DNA of 64,000 nt from Phycisphaerae bacterium (GTDB lineage Bacteria; Planctomycetota; Phycisphaerae; UBA1845), in contig JAJDDY010000027.1 of assembly GCA_029260075.1 (NCBI GenBank), positions 218,460-282,459 of the forward strand, written 5' to 3'. The position numbers were made by a program, and so were the translations under genes. Every line of letters starts with the position of its first letter. The first letter of the stretch is position 1. Positions 42,783 to 52,401 of the stretch are shown here, one piece after another. The notes beneath the pieces are model-generated. The model made no database searches, was not told the DNA's origin, and saw only the letters and a program-made list of their open reading frames with translations.

Positions 42783-44381
42783 TCAGCGTGACAGTTTGTA
42801 GACCAGCACGTGGGCCTCCTGTTCCTCTCGCGCAGGCGCCGCGACATACAATAGTCCTCGCTTTGGAACAAACGACCCGGTGCGTGCGCCTGGGGATGTT
42901 CGAATTCGTGCCAACCGTGTATACGCGGAAGCTGCCGAACCGTTGATAACATCTACGAATCCCTCGCCACCGACGATGTAGATTTGTTTTTTCTGGATGT
43001 CGTAAAAGATGTCGTCCGCATCCCCGACGCATTCAGTCGCCGAGAGACGGCCGCCCGAGACGGTGTCGAACACAAGCAGACGGGGCGGGGTTCGGCACGC
43101 TACAAACAGCCTTTTTCCTGCCTCGTCCAATGCCATTGCGTAGTTGCCCGCAGCCTCCTTGATCTTCCAACTCGTCATCACTACGTTTTTCGACCGGTCG
43201 ATGGTGGCGATCTGCCGCGCATCGGGCACGTTGATGTAGATACGCCGACTGGAGCGATCAAGCTGGAACGACTCCGGGTGTCCCGTGAGCTTGGTTTCAC
43301 CTCGCTTTGTCAAGCTATCCGCGTCCAATACGCCCAGCGCTCCGTCGCCCACGCCCACGTACAACAGGTTCGTCGTAGACTCCCAGCGGATGTTGTCGGC
43401 ATCGTTGCCCAGATCACATCGAGCGATTTCCTTGTAGGAATCGGCGTCAAAAGATCGAACTGTCCCGTCACCGCCGCAAGCCACGATCACCCGCTTCGAC
43501 TGCGGCAAATACAAGATCCCTTGAGGCTCTTTCAGCCCGCCGATGCTGCGGATGCGTTTACCCGCGGTGAGGTCGACGACCTCCATCGTGCCGTTTCCCA
43601 GTGCGGCGAGAAACAGCCGGTTGCCAATCTCATCCATGGCCAAGTGGTCGATGCGTCCCCTGACGCCCGGAAGAAGAATCGTTCGGCTAAGCGTCAACGG
43701 CTGCGTTGTTAGCTTATGGGCAACACGAACGCGTAGATCGTCGAACCGGGTGACCGCGTCCGCTTTGGTCCATAGGCCGACCATCCCCGCATCCTTGAAC
43801 GTGTCGTCCGTGGCTTCGAGCAACTTCTGCCCCTCAAGATAAGCACTGATATGATCGTCGATCATCGTTACACGCACGGTGTACCACGTTCCGGGTTCGG
43901 TGTGGACGCGGGCGGACTGCAACTGTTTGCGCCGACCGTTCTTGACGTAGTACACGCGGAAGTTGGATTCCAATGGGTTGAGTCGGGTAACGTAGTAGTT
44001 GTTCTCGTCCAGGCAACGCCACACGGGGCCGCCGCCCTGGTCCTCGTTCCCGCTGACCGGCTTGATACGCACCGAGAGATCAACATCCCCGTATGACGTT
44101 CCATCGACGATGGCCATGTTGAACGTACCGTCAAAGTTTTTCGTTTCCGTGAGCGCCATCACGTGGGATCTACTTGGGGCGGTTGGGTCAACCGCCACCT
44201 GCCACGTAGCCATTGAGTGGCTTGGGTTCGTCTGATGAATACTCCATCCTGCGGGTGCCGCGCCAATGACATCGGTGTCAAAACTCCAAGCTTGTTCCTT
44301 CTTGTCATTGACCTCAGCATTTGCGGCTGTCGCGATGGACACTACCATCACGAGCATCGCGTACGTTTGCATGTTGTTCAT
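42783..44381 (-). CDS. exported lectin-like plus YVTN-type beta-propeller protein
   Basis: 532 aa, ATG 44381 after AAAGGAGAA. Signal peptide (MQTYAMLVMVVSIATAANA). Residues ~30-230 look like a laminin-G/DUF1080-type sandwich (GPVWRCLDENNYYVTRLNPL; GTWYTVRVTMIDDHISAYLE). The rest is a beta-propeller of YncE/YVTN character (IDHLAMDEIGNRLFLAALGN; GYRVI-like PQSKRVIVACGGDGTVRSFD). It reads on from the sensor kinase gene 84 bases upstream on the same strand, so it may belong to the same regulon. A periplasmic or surface binding role is inferred; no enzyme motif. Confidence 0.7.
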   Translation of the reverse strand: MNNMQTYAMLVMVVSIATAANAEVNDKKEQAWSFDTDVIGAAPAGWSIHQTNPSHSMATWQVAVDPTAPSRSHVMALTETKNFDGTFNMAIVDGTSYGDVDLSVRIKPVSGNEDQGGGPVWRCLDENNYYVTRLNPLESNFRVYYVKNGRRKQLQSARVHTEPGTWYTVRVTMIDDHISAYLEGQKLLEATDDTFKDAGMVGLWTKADAVTRFDDLRVRVAHKLTTQPLTLSRTILLPGVRGRIDHLAMDEIGNRLFLAALGNGTMEVVDLTAGKRIRSIGGLKEPQGILYLPQSKRVIVACGGDGTVRSFDADSYKEIARCDLGNDADNIRWESTTNLLYVGVGDGALGVLDADSLTKRGETKLTGHPESFQLDRSSRRIYINVPDARQIATIDRSKNVVMTSWKIKEAAGNYAMALDEAGKRLFVACRTPPRLLVFDTVSGGRLSATECVGDADDIFYDIQKKQIYIVGGEGFVDVINGSAASAYTRLARIRTSPGARTGSFVPKRGLLYVAAPAREEQEAHVLVYKLSR

Positions 44382-44465
44382 GGCGTGGTTCTCCTTTGTC
44401 GAAGTTCGGAAGCGGCACGGTAAGATGGCTCCGAATCGGCATTCGCTTTCCAGATGGCGATTCGC

Positions 44466-45911
44466 TCATCTTCCCGCACGAACATCAACGGGAATCGATG
44501 TTGTAACACTCGTGCCTTTACCGTGCGTACTCGATGCGGTGATCGTTCCGCCGTGCGCTTCCGCTATCGCGCGGCAGATGGGCAATCCCAGACCGGCGCC
44601 GCCGTGTTTCGTGGAACGGGCTTTATCTACTCGATAGAAACGATCGAACACATGCGGAAGATGCTCGGTGGCGATGCCTTCGCCTGTGTCTGTAATCGTA
44701 ATCCCGGCCACGCCGTCTTCATTCGTGACCGATACTGTAATCCGGTCGCCTGAAGAGGAGAACTTGACGGCGTTGTCTAATAGATTGCCGACAAGTTGGC
44801 GCAGACGGGCTCCGTCTCCTTGAAGCGATATTTTCTCCCGATCTTCCATGACGAGATCAATCCCTCGGTCCAGCGCCAACGGGACGTAAAGATCGACGAC
44901 ACTTGCCACTGCGTCGTCAAGTTGCACCCGATCCCTGCACGCGACTTCATGTCCAGCATCGGCACGCGCCAACAGCAAGAGATCCTCGGCGATGTGCGCG
45001 AGTCGATCGTAGTGTTCGATGCTCTCCTCCAGTACCTGTCGAAGCTCATCTGTCGTTCGCGGCTTGCTCAGCGCTACTTCAGCACTCCCGCGAAGCGCTG
45101 CCAGCGGCGACCGAAGCTCGTGCGACGCGTCGGCGGTGAATTGTTGCACGCGCCCAACGTGCTGCTCGATTCGTTCCAACATACTGTTCAGCGTCGCGGC
45201 GAGGCGATCGAGTTCATCGTCAGTGCCTGTCAGCGGAATCCGCCCCGCGAGGCTTTCTGCGCCTATTCGATCTGCTGTTTCTGTTAGAGCTTGCACGGGA
45301 CGCAGACTTCTTTGGGCAAGGACGCGTCCGCTCAGTAGCGACAGGACAGCGGCCAATCCGAGGCCGATCGCGCAAACGCGACGAAACATCGCCAGCGCCC
45401 CGTCCATCCGCTTTAGCGTATAGCTGGCCTGCGCCGTACATGCACGACCATCGTTCGTAATCACGCGCAGGCTGCAAGTTCGATGGGCTCCTGTTTCTCC
45501 AGGCGGCTTCACTGTTTGAAACACCAAGTACGGTTCGGTGTGATCCCACCCATCAGGAGGTTTCCAAAGCGCCGCGATCAAGTCATTGGACTCGCTTGTG
45601 ACAAGCAGTCGCCTCTGCTCATCGAATAAGCGAAATGCGAGATCGTTGTGCGAGCGGCTGCCCAGTTCAAGACGGATCGCGTGCTGTAGACCGGCGTCGT
45701 CGCCGGGATGATCATTGACCGTGACCATGAATTCATGCACCTCGCCCTCCAAGAACGTGTCGATCGTATCACGCATCGACGTCAAGAGTCCGGTGTAAAG
45801 CACGACAGAAAGAAGCGCGCACACGGCAAGCGTGATGCACGCACCCCAGAGCGTCAGGCGCGAACCGATCGTCCGGAATAACCGTCTAGGTTGTGTCGTG
45901 TCGGAGGACAT
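44466..45911 (-). CDS. sensor histidine kinase, CusS/CopS-like
   Basis: 481 aa from ATG 45911, overlapping the response regulator's end by 26 bases. Two membrane helices (LTLWGACITLAVCALLSVVL; AIGLGLAAVLSLLSGRVLA) flank a periplasmic sensor region, then HAMP, a HisKA box with the phospho-His (FTADASHELRSPLAALRGSA), and the ATPase with LVGNLLDNAVKF, DTGEGIATEHLPHVFDRFYR and GGAGLGLPI. The layout and the CusR-like operator nearby favour a copper/silver-type sensor. The signal is not proven. Confidence 0.85.
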   Translation of the reverse strand: MSSDTTQPRRLFRTIGSRLTLWGACITLAVCALLSVVLYTGLLTSMRDTIDTFLEGEVHEFMVTVNDHPGDDAGLQHAIRLELGSRSHNDLAFRLFDEQRRLLVTSESNDLIAALWKPPDGWDHTEPYLVFQTVKPPGETGAHRTCSLRVITNDGRACTAQASYTLKRMDGALAMFRRVCAIGLGLAAVLSLLSGRVLAQRSLRPVQALTETADRIGAESLAGRIPLTGTDDELDRLAATLNSMLERIEQHVGRVQQFTADASHELRSPLAALRGSAEVALSKPRTTDELRQVLEESIEHYDRLAHIAEDLLLLARADAGHEVACRDRVQLDDAVASVVDLYVPLALDRGIDLVMEDREKISLQGDGARLRQLVGNLLDNAVKFSSSGDRITVSVTNEDGVAGITITDTGEGIATEHLPHVFDRFYRVDKARSTKHGGAGLGLPICRAIAEAHGGTITASSTHGKGTSVTTSIPVDVRAGR

Positions 45912-46563
45912 ACCCTGCACCGCGAATCGTATGAATGAGCGGAGGGTCGAATCCATTGTCAACCTTCTTCCGCAGGCGATTGATATGAACGTCGATGACG
46001 TTGGTCATCGGATCGTGATTCATGTCCCACACGTGTTCAAGGATCATCGTTCGAGGCATGACTTGGCCGGCGTTGCGGGCAAGATATTCGAGGAGCGCAT
46101 ACTCGGTGGGTGACAGATCGATTCGTCGATCGTCGCGCTGTACGCTCCGCGCCATTACATCCACCTTGAGATCGGCGATAGTGATCGGGTTCGGCTGAAG
46201 ACTGTGGCCACGCCGCATGAGCGCGCGAAGACGCGCCAATAGCTCGGAATAACTAAATGGCTTGGCGAGATAGTCGTCAGCGCCAAGATCAAGACCTTTG
46301 ATTCGGTCGTCGACAGTGTCACGCGCTGTCAAGCAGATCACCGGCGTGCGGATCTCACGCGATCGAACCTCGCGCAGAATCGAGAACCCGTCCTTGCCGG
46401 GGAGCATTAGGTCGAGCACGATTGCATCGTATGTCTCAGTGACGGCCTTGTGGAGCCCGTCAATTCCGTTGTCCGCCAAGTCCACGGCGTACGAGGCTTC
46501 GCGAAGACCCTTCGTCAGGAAGCCCGCGACACCGGGCTCGTCTTCGATAACCAGTACGCGCAT
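45886..46563 (-). CDS. OmpR/CusR-type response regulator
   Basis: 225 aa from ATG 46563 after GGGAGG. Receiver domain MRVLVIEDEPGVAGFLTKGL, phospho-acceptor in VLDLMLPGKDG, Lys in ADDYLAKPF; then a winged-helix output (RIDLSPTEYALLEYLARNAG, VIDVHINRLRKKVD). Sequence is of the CusR/CopR/PcoR subgroup. A perfect palindrome of the CusR-box type lies 134 bases upstream. It should control its own operon and the divergent efflux genes. Confidence 0.9.
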   Translation of the reverse strand: MRVLVIEDEPGVAGFLTKGLREASYAVDLADNGIDGLHKAVTETYDAIVLDLMLPGKDGFSILREVRSREIRTPVICLTARDTVDDRIKGLDLGADDYLAKPFSYSELLARLRALMRRGHSLQPNPITIADLKVDVMARSVQRDDRRIDLSPTEYALLEYLARNAGQVMPRTMILEHVWDMNHDPMTNVIDVHINRLRKKVDNGFDPPLIHTIRGAGYVLRHDTT

Positions 46564-46696
46564 GCTCTTGCCTCCCGTAGCTCGGGGCACCCCTGTTCGC
46601 GACCGCCGCGTTTGCCCTTCGAGTAGTGTAGGTCTGCCCGATGAATGCCGCAATTTCAACACACCAGTTCGTAGCCGCGGACCCGTCGAAGCGCGA

Positions 46697-46716
46697 ACAT
46701 GACAGGATTGTCATGT
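46697..46716. promoter_or_regulatory. CusR/CopR-type operator
   Basis: ACATGACAGGATTGTCATGT: arms ACATGACA and TGTCATGT are perfect inverted repeats around four bases, matching the known CusR box core TGACA-N4-TGTCA. It is between the response regulator and the divergent efflux genes. Confidence 0.8.
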
Positions 46717-46831
46717 GGTCGTAATGGCTACGATACATACGATTCGTATGCTTCCAGCGGTACAATCAAAGGTGCGGTCCGTTTGCACTGATGACTGGCC
46801 CGCTACGCAAAACGGACTCCAGGTGTTATGA

Positions 46832-47119
46832 GAGCCTCAGCAGCCCGTTGATTGCACGGCTGTTGACCCCAGGGGTGCGCCGCGTCATCGTCGCGAGCCT
46901 TCGGTCGCGCATGAGCAGATCGTCGCGGCAAACTACCTCCATAGCAGTGGCGAAGACTATGGCTACTCAAACCGGAAGATTCTTGAGATCGGCGGCGTAG
47001 GACGGACCACGGAGAACCGGCACCTGAAACTGACGTTGGATATCGGTCTGGCCGGTCTCGACTTGCCCGTGACAACGCCGGACTTCAGCTTCAAGGTACC
47101 TTGGTCGATCGACTCGTAA
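46832..47119 (+). pseudogene. coding-like remnant without a start codon
   Basis: In frame 2 the stretch 46832-47116 is open for 95 codons and ends in TAA at 47117. The second part reads like real protein (QIVAANYLHSSGEDYGYSNR; KLTLDIGLAGLDLPVTTPDF) with high-GC third positions, but there is no start codon in frame. I do not recognise the family. It may be the 3' end of a gene lost when the island was assembled. Confidence 0.4.
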
Positions 47120-47239
47120 CGATAGCGTTTGAACACCGCGAGTGATGTTCATTGCGGACGCCGATGTGCGGACACGACTGACTTGCCATCGTCAACGCTC
47201 TTGAGTAGGGCGTTTTTTGGAATTACGGAGAGAGCGAGG

Positions 47240-48805
47240 ATGCGACACCTCCGCGAAATCAACTCGCACCTTTCTGTCCTGCGGGATGCACCATTAAGGA
47301 TTATCGTTTCTGCTTGGTGCGTCGGAGTCTCCGGCTGCGTCACTGTTGATCCTCAACCTGATTTCGACCGCGCTGAACACATGGTCGCTACGCGGACCGG
47401 TGTTGATCGGGCGTACAACCCCGCCACCTCCTCGGTCACAGAAGATGCGGTCGCGGCACTTCTAGTCGGCGGGTTGACGACGGACGAGGCGGTCCAGGTG
47501 GCGTTGCTCAACAACAAACGCTTCCAGGCTGTCGTTCAGGGAATCGGAGTGTCGCGCGCGGATGTTGTGCAATCCGGCTTGTTGACCAACCCCTCGATTG
47601 GACTGAGTCCACGCTTTCCCGAGGGAGGTGGGCGATCCAATCTCACAGTGACCTTTGCGCAGCAGGTGGCGGACCTCTGGCTTATCCCGGTTCGCCGGCG
47701 TATTGCAGAGGCCGCGCTGGAGCAATCGATCCTAAGCGTCGTCCGTCGGGCCAACAACCTCGCCTCGGACGCAAGACGCGACTGTTATCGCGCAATCGCG
47801 TGGAAGCAGTTGGAGACGATAGCAAACGAAACGCTGGAGATTGCGAGGAAATCGCTGAAGCTGGCCGAGGACCGCTTCGAGGCTGGCGAGGCAGGCAAAG
47901 TGGATGTCAATCTGGCGCGAGCCAATATGCTAAATGATCATATACGTTTGATGGGGCTTAATCGCGAGGTTGAAATATCTCGAACGACTCTCGCGCATAC
48001 GCTTGGCCTCGCAAGATGGCATGAACCCTGGACTCTCGAAGACTCGCTGCCGCAAGAAGTTCTTGCGTTCAAGGATGATGAGTCCCTTCTGCTCTTCGCA
48101 ATGCGGGAACGGCTCGACGCTCGCGCCGCCGCTATGAAAGTTCAAGCTGCGGAGGATGAGATCGAAAGGCAATACCTGAGTATCTTTCCCGACGTAACTC
48201 TCGGTGTCGAATGGGAACGCCCGGAACGACAGTCATCCCCGAACCGCAATGTCTCAAGCGACACCACCCGCGCCACCACAGCAAACGGAGGCGTCACGGC
48301 GCCGGGTATTCGATCGGGCGGTCAGAAAAAACAGGAACCGGACCAGACTATTGATTCGCTACTGGGGCCGAGTCTCAACATTACGCTTCCGATTTGGGAC
48401 CAAAACCAGGCCCAGATTGCCAAGGCTCAGTTTCTTGCAGTGACGGCCCGAAAGGCGTACGAGGCGATCCTTGACGATGTTGCACGTGATATTCAGAGGG
48501 CGCGATCTGTTGTCGAGACCGCATCGCGTCTAGCCAAGTTCTTCGAGGATGAGGCCCTACCGCACGCTCGCTCAAGCGTGGAGGCCGCCCAACGAGGGTA
48601 TCGGGCCGGAACCCTGGACATCCTCGCTCTGCTCGACTTGCAGAAAACGCTCGTCGCTCAGCGGGAAGCGTACATTAGCGCAAGGCGGGATCTTGCCATC
48701 GCCTTGGCAGAGATGCGACGCGCCACAGGCGGCCGGCTGCCATCGGAATCGGACGACGAGGCACAGGCGAACGCCCCCACTAGTCTCGACGCGGAGAACC
48801 CATAA
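47240..48805 (+). CDS. outer-membrane efflux lipoprotein (TolC/CusC family)
   Basis: 521 aa from ATG 47240 (GGAGAGAGCGAGG before it). Lipobox VSGC follows a hydrophobic signal. The rest is the typical TolC double repeat: long coiled-coil helices (AIAWKQLETIANETLEIARK, AAQRGYRAGTLDILALLDLQ) and porin strands. It forms the outer-membrane exit channel for the RND pump encoded next. A Ser/Thr/Asn-rich insert lies near residues 330-365. Confidence 0.88.
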   Translation: MRHLREINSHLSVLRDAPLRIIVSAWCVGVSGCVTVDPQPDFDRAEHMVATRTGVDRAYNPATSSVTEDAVAALLVGGLTTDEAVQVALLNNKRFQAVVQGIGVSRADVVQSGLLTNPSIGLSPRFPEGGGRSNLTVTFAQQVADLWLIPVRRRIAEAALEQSILSVVRRANNLASDARRDCYRAIAWKQLETIANETLEIARKSLKLAEDRFEAGEAGKVDVNLARANMLNDHIRLMGLNREVEISRTTLAHTLGLARWHEPWTLEDSLPQEVLAFKDDESLLLFAMRERLDARAAAMKVQAAEDEIERQYLSIFPDVTLGVEWERPERQSSPNRNVSSDTTRATTANGGVTAPGIRSGGQKKQEPDQTIDSLLGPSLNITLPIWDQNQAQIAKAQFLAVTARKAYEAILDDVARDIQRARSVVETASRLAKFFEDEALPHARSSVEAAQRGYRAGTLDILALLDLQKTLVAQREAYISARRDLAIALAEMRRATGGRLPSESDDEAQANAPTSLDAENP

Positions 48806-48814
48806 ATGGCTAGT

Positions 48815-48902
48815 GCTAGGAGCCTATCCCAAGAACAGACTTTGAATGCATCGCGCAAGCTGAAGCCTGCGGGTCAGGGCATTTCTGGAATAGGCTCTAG
48901 GA
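48815..48902. mobile_element. small inverted-repeat element
   Basis: CTAGGAGCCTATCCC near 48818 is inverted relative to GGAATAGGCTCTAG at 48888-48901. About 85 bases, no gene; a MITE-like element between the outer-membrane factor and pump genes. Confidence 0.5.
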
Positions 48903-49065
48903 ATTTTCATACGTATCTTATTCGCGTTTGTGTAACTTCTCGCTGGCTGCTGTCGACGATTGGGTGCGACCACTCAGGCTTGGCCAGTCGACTTGCCCAC
49001 ACCGTCAGCCGACTTAACCATACTCATCAAGCAGTTCGCGCGGGAATCGCTGGCTGCCTTCTTAT

Positions 49066-49196
49066 TCTAAGAGGGTATTTAAGAAGGGGTGCATCGAACC
49101 GAGCCGCGACCGTCAGGGAGCGGTTTTGCTGTTGAAACCGGACCGCTTCCTTACGGACGCGGCTCTGAATGATCCTTCTTAAGCACGTTCTAAGAC
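49066..49196. mobile_element. MITE with GAGCCGCGACCG hairpin and TTAAGAAGG ends
   Basis: Left CTAAGAGGGTATTTAAGAAG; reverse complement of the right end CTTAGAACGTGCTTAAGAAG. Inside GAGCCGCGACCGTCAGGGAG and its complement. It ends eight bases before the RND gene start. The termini differ from the TAGTGC family although the inner hairpin is the same. Confidence 0.65.
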
Positions 49197-49203
49197 ACGC
49201 ACA

Positions 49204-52200
49204 ATGACGACGAGCGAACTACTCACTGACCAGCCGAATAAGCCTGATGCACTGGCTGGGTCGGAGCATCTCTTGAATGAGGGTGGTTTTTTCGTTCGTC
49301 ATCGCAAGAGCATTCTCTTCCTAACCTTGGTACTGTGCCTTGGTGGTTCCTACGCTGCGTATCGCATGCCGTCATCCGTGTTTCCGCAAACAGACTTCCC
49401 CCGCGTCGTCATTCTCGTAGACAACGGCGTCATACCCTCAGACGAAATGATGGCCACGATCACGCGGCCCATCGAGGAATCGATGAAGAACATCCCCGGT
49501 GCGGTCCAAGTTCGTTCCGCCACGGGTCGTGGAGCCGCCGAGGTCAATGTGTTTTTCACTTGGCAGACGGACATGGTCCAGGCGGAGCTCTATGTCCTTG
49601 GTCGATTGTCGCAAATACGCAGCACACTACCCGTCACCGCGACGACGGCGGTCCATCGCTTGACGTTTTCGGCGTTTCCAATCATCGGAATCAGCCTGAC
49701 GAGCGGAACCCGGAGCATGACGGACCTGTGGCAGACGGCACGATACGATATCAAACCTCGTTTCTTGCGTATCGAGGGGGTCGCGCGGGTTGCTTTGGTC
49801 GGCGGCGACGTGCCGGAATTTCATGTGCTGGTCGATCCGGTCAAGCTCACCGCCTACCACCTGACGCTCCAGCAGGTCGGCGAAGCCCTGGCAAAAACCA
49901 ACAAGTTCGTTTCAGCCGGTATGCAGGAGGAGAATCATCAGCTCTACCTAACGCTTGTCGATGGGCGCGTCAGGGATCGTGCGAAAATCGAAGATGTCGT
50001 AATTTCTTGGGACGGAGGAGCCCCTGTTCTCGTCCGCGACGTTGCCTCCGTGCGACCCGGCGCTGCACCGAGATTCAATATCGTTACAGCCGACGGCGTG
50101 GACGCGGTACTGCTGAATGTGTACGCCCAACCCGACGGCAGCACACTCGGCATCGCGAAGGATCTCAAGCAAGAGTTGGCCGCGCTTCGCCGCGAGCTTC
50201 CGCCTGATATGCATCTGGCGTTCTTTTATGACCAGTCGTTGTTCGTGCGTGAAGGCGTTGCGAGCGTCTGGGAGAGTATCATCATCGGGCTTGTCCTGTC
50301 GGTGCTTGTGCTCTTTGCGTTTCTAAGGACGACAACCACCACATTGGTGGCGGCACTGGCCATCCCCGTGACTATTCTCATCACGATGGCGGGCATGCTC
50401 CTGTTCCATATGAGCTTCAACCTGATGACGCTCGGTGGCATCGCCGCCGCGATCGGAATGGTCATCGACGACGCCATCGTCATCGTCGAGTCAATCTATG
50501 CCAAGACATGCGCCGGGCACGCACCGCGCCGCGCTGCTTTGCTGGCCGTCCGGGAGGTAGGGATACCGCTTATCGGCAGTACGCTTACACCGGTCGTGGT
50601 CTTCATCCCACTTGCATACCTCGACGGCGTGCCCGGCGTGTTCTTTCGCGCACTGGCATTGACGATGGTCATCGCGTTACTTACATCGCTGGTGCTGGCC
50701 GTCACGCTGACGCCCACCCTCGGCAGCATGTTGATCCGCGGCAGGAAGGGAGCAGTTCAGGATGAACTTGAGCAAGGCGGTCCACTCCTGCGGACAATCA
50801 TCGCAGGCTACGAATGGGTCTTGCGTCGCGCGTTGAGCCATCTAGGGTTATCGACGACATGCATGGTCGTGGTCGTCGCGGCCGGCGTCTTCCTTTACTC
50901 GCGGCTCGATACGGATTTTCTTCCGGCGCAGGACGAGGGGGCGTTTGTGTTGGACTACTTTTCACGGCCCGGAACCAGTCTCGCTGAAACGGATCGCATG
51001 CTTCGCCACGTCGAGGAAATTCTTCAAGCCACATCCGAAGTGGAGAGCTATTCCAGGCGGACCGGCGCACGCCTGGCGCTTGCCATCGCCGAGCCCAACA
51101 CCGGAGATTTCCTTGTCAAACTTCGCCCCCAGCGGCAACGAAGTACGGAGGAGGTCATCGACGAGCTTCGAAAGCGGATTTCCGCTGCCGAACCGGCGCT
51201 GCAAACGGAGTTCCCCGGCGTACTCGGCGATTTGATCGGTGATCTAACCTGGTCTCCCAACCCGATCGAAATCAAAATCTTCACATCAGACACGGACAAG
51301 CTCAAACGATTGGCCAAGCAGATCGCCGACGCCATTGAGACCGTTCCGGGCGTCGTTGACGTAATCGACGGTCTGATCGTTGCCGGTCCTTCACTCACGT
51401 TCCAAGTTCGAGGAGCCGACGCGGCGCGCGTAGGGCTCAATACCGATCAGATCGGGACGATGTTGCGCACGGCGCTGTTGGGTATGGATACGTCGTACGT
51501 GCTGGAAGGTGATCGAATAGTCGGCGTTCGCGTACTGCTTGCGGGCAACCGTCAAAAAAAATCAGCCGATATCGTCGAGTTACCTATTCGGACGCCGCGC
51601 GGGCCACGTGTGACACTTCAGGAAGTAACGAATGTTCAGCACCGTCCGGGCTTACTCGAGCGCCACCGCGAAGACCTCCGAGAGCTCATCGCCGTCTCCG
51701 GGCGTTTGGCCGGACGCGATCTTGGCAGCGGGATCGAGGCGATCAAGGAAAAACTGGAACAGACCGTCACCATTCCGCCGGATGTTTCGATCGAATACGG
51801 CGGTCTGTATCAACAACAGCAAGAGTCGTTTCGCAATCTGATGCTGGTCTTGGTCATGGCCATCCTGTTGGTTTTCGGTGTACTTCTGATCGAATTTCGC
51901 TCGGTGCTTCAGCCTCTTTCCATCGTGGCGGGCGCGGTGCTGGCGATGTTTGGTGTGATTGCGGCCCTTTGGGTTACCGGAAGTTCGCTCAACATCGTCT
52001 CCTTCCTCGGATCGATCATCGGCGTGGGCATCGTCGCGAAGAACGGTATTCTCATGCTGGACTTCGTGGACCAACTCAAGGGGCGTGGGCTTTCGCTGGT
52101 CGAATCGCTCGTACAGTCCGGTAGACGACGGCTGCGGCCGGTGCTCATGACGACGCTGACTACTTTCCTGGGACTGCTGCCGTTGGCGTACGGCGTTGGG

Positions 52201-52401
52201 GCTGGTGCGGACATGCTGCGCCCGTTGGCGATTGCGGTCATTGGCGCACTTTGTGTATCGCTGTTTCTTTCGCTCATCGCCACGCCGGTCTGTTACTACT
52301 CGTTGATGCGTGTGTTCCGCCTCGACCGTAGCGTGGCCCATAATACTTCGATCATGGGTGTGTCCGTAACACCGGAGGACGGAAGGCATGATGAACCATA
52401 A
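49204..52401 (+). CDS. RND efflux pump, inner-membrane transporter
   Basis: 1065 aa with the RND layout: twelve helices and two large periplasmic loops. TM4 carries AAAIGMVIDDAIVIVESIYA: the paired Asp (DD) is the proton relay of AcrB-type (HAE1) pumps, whereas metal pumps of CzcA/CusA type usually read VDGAV here. Other motifs: LDTDFLPAQDEGAFVLDYFS, FLGSIIGVGIVAKNGILMLD. It pumps substrate from periplasm out through the TolC-like protein. The CusR-type operator suggests a metal signal, but the relay motif argues for caution on substrate. Confidence 0.9.
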   Translation: MTTSELLTDQPNKPDALAGSEHLLNEGGFFVRHRKSILFLTLVLCLGGSYAAYRMPSSVFPQTDFPRVVILVDNGVIPSDEMMATITRPIEESMKNIPGAVQVRSATGRGAAEVNVFFTWQTDMVQAELYVLGRLSQIRSTLPVTATTAVHRLTFSAFPIIGISLTSGTRSMTDLWQTARYDIKPRFLRIEGVARVALVGGDVPEFHVLVDPVKLTAYHLTLQQVGEALAKTNKFVSAGMQEENHQLYLTLVDGRVRDRAKIEDVVISWDGGAPVLVRDVASVRPGAAPRFNIVTADGVDAVLLNVYAQPDGSTLGIAKDLKQELAALRRELPPDMHLAFFYDQSLFVREGVASVWESIIIGLVLSVLVLFAFLRTTTTTLVAALAIPVTILITMAGMLLFHMSFNLMTLGGIAAAIGMVIDDAIVIVESIYAKTCAGHAPRRAALLAVREVGIPLIGSTLTPVVVFIPLAYLDGVPGVFFRALALTMVIALLTSLVLAVTLTPTLGSMLIRGRKGAVQDELEQGGPLLRTIIAGYEWVLRRALSHLGLSTTCMVVVVAAGVFLYSRLDTDFLPAQDEGAFVLDYFSRPGTSLAETDRMLRHVEEILQATSEVESYSRRTGARLALAIAEPNTGDFLVKLRPQRQRSTEEVIDELRKRISAAEPALQTEFPGVLGDLIGDLTWSPNPIEIKIFTSDTDKLKRLAKQIADAIETVPGVVDVIDGLIVAGPSLTFQVRGADAARVGLNTDQIGTMLRTALLGMDTSYVLEGDRIVGVRVLLAGNRQKKSADIVELPIRTPRGPRVTLQEVTNVQHRPGLLERHREDLRELIAVSGRLAGRDLGSGIEAIKEKLEQTVTIPPDVSIEYGGLYQQQQESFRNLMLVLVMAILLVFGVLLIEFRSVLQPLSIVAGAVLAMFGVIAALWVTGSSLNIVSFLGSIIGVGIVAKNGILMLDFVDQLKGRGLSLVESLVQSGRRRLRPVLMTTLTTFLGLLPLAYGVGAGADMLRPLAIAVIGALCVSLFLSLIATPVCYYSLMRVFRLDRSVAHNTSIMGVSVTPEDGRHDEP

